NCBI RefSeq assembly: GCF_937875265.1
Contig: NZ_CALLXM010000034.1
Coordinates: 1-8,908, forward strand
Reading direction: 5' to 3'
DNA length: 8,908 bases
Source: an uncultured Acetobacter sp.
GTDB taxonomy: Bacteria; Pseudomonadota; Alphaproteobacteria; Acetobacterales; Acetobacteraceae
The stretch's first letter is position 1. Each line of letters starts with the position of its first letter. The position numbers and the translations under genes are program-made. Shown here piece after piece: positions 5,999 to 8,908 of the stretch. Under the pieces are notes generated by a model, which had not been told where the DNA came from, ran no database searches, and saw only the letters and a program-made list of their open reading frames with translations.

Positions 5999-7399
5999 TT
6001 AATGCGATAAATCTGGAATAATAGACATCAGATACTCTGTTGCTGGTGGAATAGACGATACAGGAGTGCGTTCGTTCAGACCGTGCATGAAGCTTTCAGA
6101 GGGCTTAATGAACACGGGACTGGCGTTGTAACTCGGCACTCCATTTTTGCGGAACCACATACTATCTGATGCACCAGCCTGTATGGACGGGATCACAGGA
6201 AGGCCGGGGTAGATCTTGTGGATAGCCTTTGTCACGGCCTCAGCGAAGTCTTTCCGGAAAGGTGACGGCGGCGTTGCGACAGAACCCGCTGTGACGTCTT
6301 CAATTGTTACGCTCTGATCAGCGGCCACTTTTTTAAGCTCATCCAAAATAGCGTCTTTGGAATGACCGGGGAAAATCCGACAATTGATATTAGCCGTGGC
6401 CCGTTGCGGTAGAGCATTTGTAGCATGCCCTCCGGAGACCATTGTCACGACGCATGTTGTGCCAATATTACCTACTTCCGAAGGATCTGCTGAAAGTGTT
6501 GCAATAGCTTTCTTATCCGCCGGGTTAGCCGCAAACGCTTTCATCGCAGCGCCTATCTTACCCGGTTCCAGCTTTGCAGTTTCCTGAAAGTAGCTGCGGG
6601 TAATGTCATTCAGCTCTGGCTTGAACTGATAAGCCTGAATACGCAAAAGAGCTTTAGCCAGCCTATCGATTGCATTATCGGCACGTGGTTCTGAAGAATG
6701 TCCACCCGGATTGGTTACCATCAGCTTGTAATCCGCATAGGTTTTCTCTGCCGCAGCCCAGACAAAATAAGCTGGCTTTCCTGTCTGCTCGTTGATCACA
6801 CCATCTGCGCCATCAACATTCAAAACCATTTCTGCCCCGGCAAGCTTGTCAGCCAGAGCGGCACCACTGCGCATGGCAGTCTCTTCATCACCGGAGAAAG
6901 CCAGTATGATTGTCCGCTTCGGGTGATAGCCTTCCCGCTTCAGCTCAAGCAAGGCTGCAATCACCAAGGTATCATCCAGCTTCATGTCCGTGGCCCCACG
7001 CCCGAACAGATAGCCATTCTCGACAACCGGGGTGAACGGATCCCGCTGCCAGTCAGCAGGCTTGGCCTCCACCACATCCATATGCCCCAGAAGAACGAGC
7101 GGCTTAAGAGACGGATCACTCCCCGGCCAGGTGGCTGTCATATAAAGTGTGTCGGCGACAGGGGTTATTGCAATATCTTTTGTAGAAAACCCGCCTGCAA
7201 CCAGAGCAGACTTAAACAGTGTGGCAACATCAGCTGTTTTATCCCCCGGCCCGGTGACAGAGCGCAGAGCAATCGCCTCTTTTGCAAGCTCCAGAGCCTG
7301 CTGATTTGCTTGCGGGTAAGCACTCGTCTCAGCAGACGCTAGAGGAGCCATCCATGATGAAAACGCCACACAGGCAAGAAGAGCCGGAATTCTACGCAT
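5999..7399 (-). CDS. Secreted M20-family metallopeptidase
   Basis: 466 aa, exported zinc hydrolase of the M20/M25/M40 clan, which cleaves peptide or acyl-amino-acid bonds. Residues 1-23 are a Sec signal peptide with an Ala-Ser-Ala cleavage site before Glu24, so the enzyme should act in the periplasm. The di-metal site is complete: His106 and catalytic Asp108 (GHMDVV), bridging Asp138 (GRGATDMK), catalytic Glu172 and ligand Glu173 (SGDEET), Asp196 (NVDGADG) and His439 (MHGLNERTP). A lid/dimerisation segment follows Asp196, starting around GGHSSEPRADN. An AGGAA stands about 12 bases upstream of the ATG, rather far. It is transcribed away from the SEL1 gene and towards the element, with no operon partner in view. 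The substrate cannot be told from sequence; carboxypeptidase or dipeptidase activity is most likely. Confidence 0.9.
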   Translation of the reverse strand: MRRIPALLACVAFSSWMAPLASAETSAYPQANQQALELAKEAIALRSVTGPGDKTADVATLFKSALVAGGFSTKDIAITPVADTLYMTATWPGSDPSLKPLVLLGHMDVVEAKPADWQRDPFTPVVENGYLFGRGATDMKLDDTLVIAALLELKREGYHPKRTIILAFSGDEETAMRSGAALADKLAGAEMVLNVDGADGVINEQTGKPAYFVWAAAEKTYADYKLMVTNPGGHSSEPRADNAIDRLAKALLRIQAYQFKPELNDITRSYFQETAKLEPGKIGAAMKAFAANPADKKAIATLSADPSEVGNIGTTCVVTMVSGGHATNALPQRATANINCRIFPGHSKDAILDELKKVAADQSVTIEDVTAGSVATPPSPFRKDFAEAVTKAIHKIYPGLPVIPSIQAGASDSMWFRKNGVPSYNASPVFIKPSESFMHGLNERTPVSSIPPATEYLMSIIPDLSH

Positions 7400-7627
7400 T
7401 GTCTCAAACTTTCCTCACATTAGTCATTTCGATATTGGCACAAATAAGACACTCCGGACACCCTGCTCTGATGCACCGGGGCACTCGTAATCTACCCCAG
7501 ATACTTAAGCATCTGGCCGAGCGGTAAGGTTTTTCTGAAGACGAACCTACCACTCCCCCCTTGCCTGAGCCAAATCTGCCTACTGAAACTCGGGGCTTTC
7601 CCATACCTCTTGCATAGCCCTCACCCG

Positions 7628-7656
7628 TTGCTCGCAATTGCCACACCGCCTACAAT
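7628..7656 (+). promoter_or_regulatory. Sigma70-type promoter of the SEL1 gene
   Basis: TTGCTC (7628-7633) and TACAAT (7651-7656) are separated by 17 bp, matching four and five of six consensus bases. A Fur box begins two bases after the -10 element, where a bound repressor would block initiation. Transcription would start near 7663, so the start codon at 7695 is favoured over the upstream one at 7638. Confidence 0.55.
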
Positions 7657-7658
7657 TT

Positions 7659-7677
7659 GATAATGATAATCTTTCTC
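7659..7677. promoter_or_regulatory. Fur box (iron-dependent operator)
   Basis: The 19 bases GATAATGATAATCTTTCTC agree with the classical Fur box at 17 positions; only positions 14 and 17 differ. It lies between a predicted promoter and the SEL1 gene's ATG at 7695. Iron-loaded Fur would repress this gene and iron shortage would release it. The neighbouring PiuC-like gene belongs to a family often found at siderophore-uptake loci, which supports the reading. Confidence 0.75.
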
Positions 7678-7694
7678 ATAAAGGGCGGCAGATT

Positions 7695-8471
7695 ATGTCA
7701 GGGCCAAGCATGTGGCAACAGCTGTTTACACGTCAGCAGAAAAGCAAAAAGCCAGCACCCTTGCCTGAGCAAATAGACGCCATTCGCCAACGGGCGGCCT
7801 GCGGCCATCACCTGGATCAGGTTTTATGGGGGAAAGTGCTGCTTAACAGTGCGTATGTTCCGCCCGATCATACTCAGGCCGTTGTCTGGTTCACCATGGC
7901 TGCCAATGCCGGATATGGCCCGGCCCATAACATGCTTGGCCGTTGCCATCATTTTGGCTGGGGATATGAAAAAGACCTTCTGCAAGCCGCCAGCCATTAC
8001 GAAACAGCCGCCAGACTGGGGGATGAATGGGGCCGCTATAATCTTGGCATTCTAACCATGCGTGGCCTTGGTGTTCCCACTGACCTTAAAAAGGCTCTGG
8101 GGCTTTTCACAACGGCTGCCCATAACGGGCACGCAAAATCCATGAACCTTCTGGCGCGCTTTCTGGAAGAAGGCTGGGAAACGCCTCAGGATAAAGCCGC
8201 GGCACTCGTATGGTATCGCAAATCTGCCGAAGGCGGTGATTACCGGGGCTGCCATAACTACGCGACCGCTCTGGCGGATGCAGGACATGTGGAAGATGCC
8301 CTGCACTGGTGGCGGCAAGCTTTGCCTGATGCCACCTCAGATATTCTTCTGGCAATGCAGCGCTCTTTAACCAGATTGGGGGATGCCGCAGACCCCACAC
8401 TCTACGCTGCCCTGCAGGAACGCCTGAAAACTCTTCCGGCTCAGGAAACCTCCGCACTAAAACCGGCGTAG
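7695..8471 (+). CDS. SEL1-repeat (TPR-like) protein of an iron-regulated locus
   Basis: 258 aa from the ATG at 7695, with AAGGG (7681-7685) as a modest ribosome binding site. A start at 7638 would place the Fur box inside the coding region and is unlikely. The protein is built of about five SEL1-like repeats of 34-37 residues (roughly 33-73, 76-109, 112-145, 147-181, 184-210). They show the usual pattern of paired helices with A..WF..AA..G and LG....G.G signatures, for example WFTMAANAG, YETAARLG and WYRKSAEGG. There is no signal peptide or membrane segment, so it is probably a cytoplasmic scaffold for protein contacts. The preceding Fur box and the convergent PiuC-like gene suggest a role in siderophore-iron uptake. 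Its precise job is unknown to me. Confidence 0.85.
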   Translation: MSGPSMWQQLFTRQQKSKKPAPLPEQIDAIRQRAACGHHLDQVLWGKVLLNSAYVPPDHTQAVVWFTMAANAGYGPAHNMLGRCHHFGWGYEKDLLQAASHYETAARLGDEWGRYNLGILTMRGLGVPTDLKKALGLFTTAAHNGHAKSMNLLARFLEEGWETPQDKAAALVWYRKSAEGGDYRGCHNYATALADAGHVEDALHWWRQALPDATSDILLAMQRSLTRLGDAADPTLYAALQERLKTLPAQETSALKPA

Positions 8472-8480
8472 CGCACCGGT
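8462..8480. terminator. Weak hairpin between convergent genes
   Basis: ACCGG (8462-8466) pairs with CCGGT (8476-8480) around the SEL1 stop codon. A short TTTT at 8491-8494 lies a little downstream. The SEL1 and PiuC-like genes converge with only 21 bp between stops, so a shared terminator is expected here, but this stem is short. Confidence 0.25.
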
Positions 8481-8492
8481 ATCCACCGCTTT

Positions 8493-8908
8493 TTACAAAT
8501 CACACCATTGCCGCATCAGGTTATGGTAGCAATTGACCAGCCTTAAAACAGCCGGGTCATCATCTGGCAGGCGGCTTCGCAGATCAATAATGGCGCGGTC
8601 CAGATCAAACAAAAGCTTTCGCTGGCTGTCTTCACGGATCATGGATTGGGTCCAGAAAAACGATGCCCAGCGGCTGCCGCGCGTGATTGGCGCAACAGAA
8701 TGCAGAACGGTTGTATCGTAAACAATCATGTCACCGGCAGGCAGTTTGATCTCCCTCACACCGCTTTCATCATAAATGCACAGCTCCCCGCCTTCATACT
8801 CTTCTGGGTCGGACAGAAACAGCGTGGAAGACACATCCGTGCGCACCCGGATGCCGCCAGATTCCGGGATGGGCCGCACCGCGTTATCAACATGCGCACC
8901 AAAGCTCA
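8493..8908 (-). CDS. piuC: PiuC-like Fe(II)/2-oxoglutarate dioxygenase, C-terminal part
   Basis: The reading frame stays open to the window edge, so the N-terminus is missing. The GTG at 8879 is internal: upstream codons read SFGAHVDNAV, containing the iron-binding His-x-Asp. The distal iron ligand His lies in TTVLHSVAP and the 2-oxoglutarate-binding Arg in ITRGSRWASFF, so the active site is complete. The jelly-roll core (STLFLSDPEEYEGGELCIYDE) and the helical tail ending in CYHNLMRQW match the PiuC/YbiX family, whose members are about 225 aa; about 138 are visible. These enzymes are often encoded next to TonB-dependent siderophore receptors. The gene converges on the Fur-controlled SEL1 gene. 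Its promoter and any receptor gene would lie to the right of this window. Confidence 0.92.
   Translation of the reverse strand, partial: SFGAHVDNAVRPIPESGGIRVRTDVSSTLFLSDPEEYEGGELCIYDESGVREIKLPAGDMIVYDTTVLHSVAPITRGSRWASFFWTQSMIREDSQRKLLFDLDRAIIDLRSRLPDDDPAVLRLVNCYHNLMRQWCDL

Noticed and set aside
6698..7342. 214-codon plus-strand frame opposite the M20 peptidase
   Set aside because: It is a shadow of a gene with a complete metal site and signal peptide, and shows no domain of its own.
7514..7525. TGGCCGAGCGGT, similar to the D-arm region of tRNA-Ser or tRNA-Leu
   Set aside because: No anticodon arm or T arm follows at the right distance, so it is probably chance or at most a tiny remnant.
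7558..7770. 13-bp direct repeat (CCCTTGCCTGAGC) at 7558-7570 and 7758-7770
   Set aside because: The similarity breaks down outside the 13 bases and the second copy lies inside the SEL1 gene, so chance is the simplest explanation.

Overview
The window shows a small integrated mobilizable element in the chromosome of an alphaproteobacterium, most likely an acetic acid bacterium (Acetobacteraceae, Acetobacter-like). That guess rests on the moderate-GC coding style and on the general look of the relaxase, SEL1 and PiuC-like proteins. It is inference, not a database match.

Bases 1-55 are the 3' half of a tRNA-Leu(UAA). Its last 24 bases (32-55) recur exactly at 5561-5584, and these two copies mark the ends of a roughly 5.5 kb element. 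From left to right the element carries: a tyrosine integrase (150-1778); a strikingly AT-rich TIR-domain gene (1932-2693) with its own consensus-like promoter and a 14-bp hairpin after the stop; an AT-rich stretch without a convincing gene; two tandem GC-rich hairpins (3124-3191), the best oriT candidate; and a mobC-relaxase operon (3222-5424). It has no replication gene, no conjugation pore and no visible excisionase. This fits an integrative mobilizable element that borrows a helper's transfer machinery. The TIR protein is its only cargo and is probably an anti-phage NADase effector.

The right copy of the repeat is followed by CCA and the left copy is not. Integration therefore rebuilt the tRNA body but moved the encoded CCA to the far end of the element.

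From 5585 onward the DNA looks like ordinary chromosome. About 400 bp lack a gene. Next come a secreted M20-family metallopeptidase on the minus strand (5999-7399) and then, divergently, a SEL1-repeat protein (7695-8471) behind a promoter that overlaps a near-consensus Fur box (7659-7677). Converging on it is the C-terminal part of a PiuC-like Fe(II)/2-oxoglutarate dioxygenase (8493 to the window edge). The last two genes and the Fur box point to an iron-uptake locus that continues past the window.
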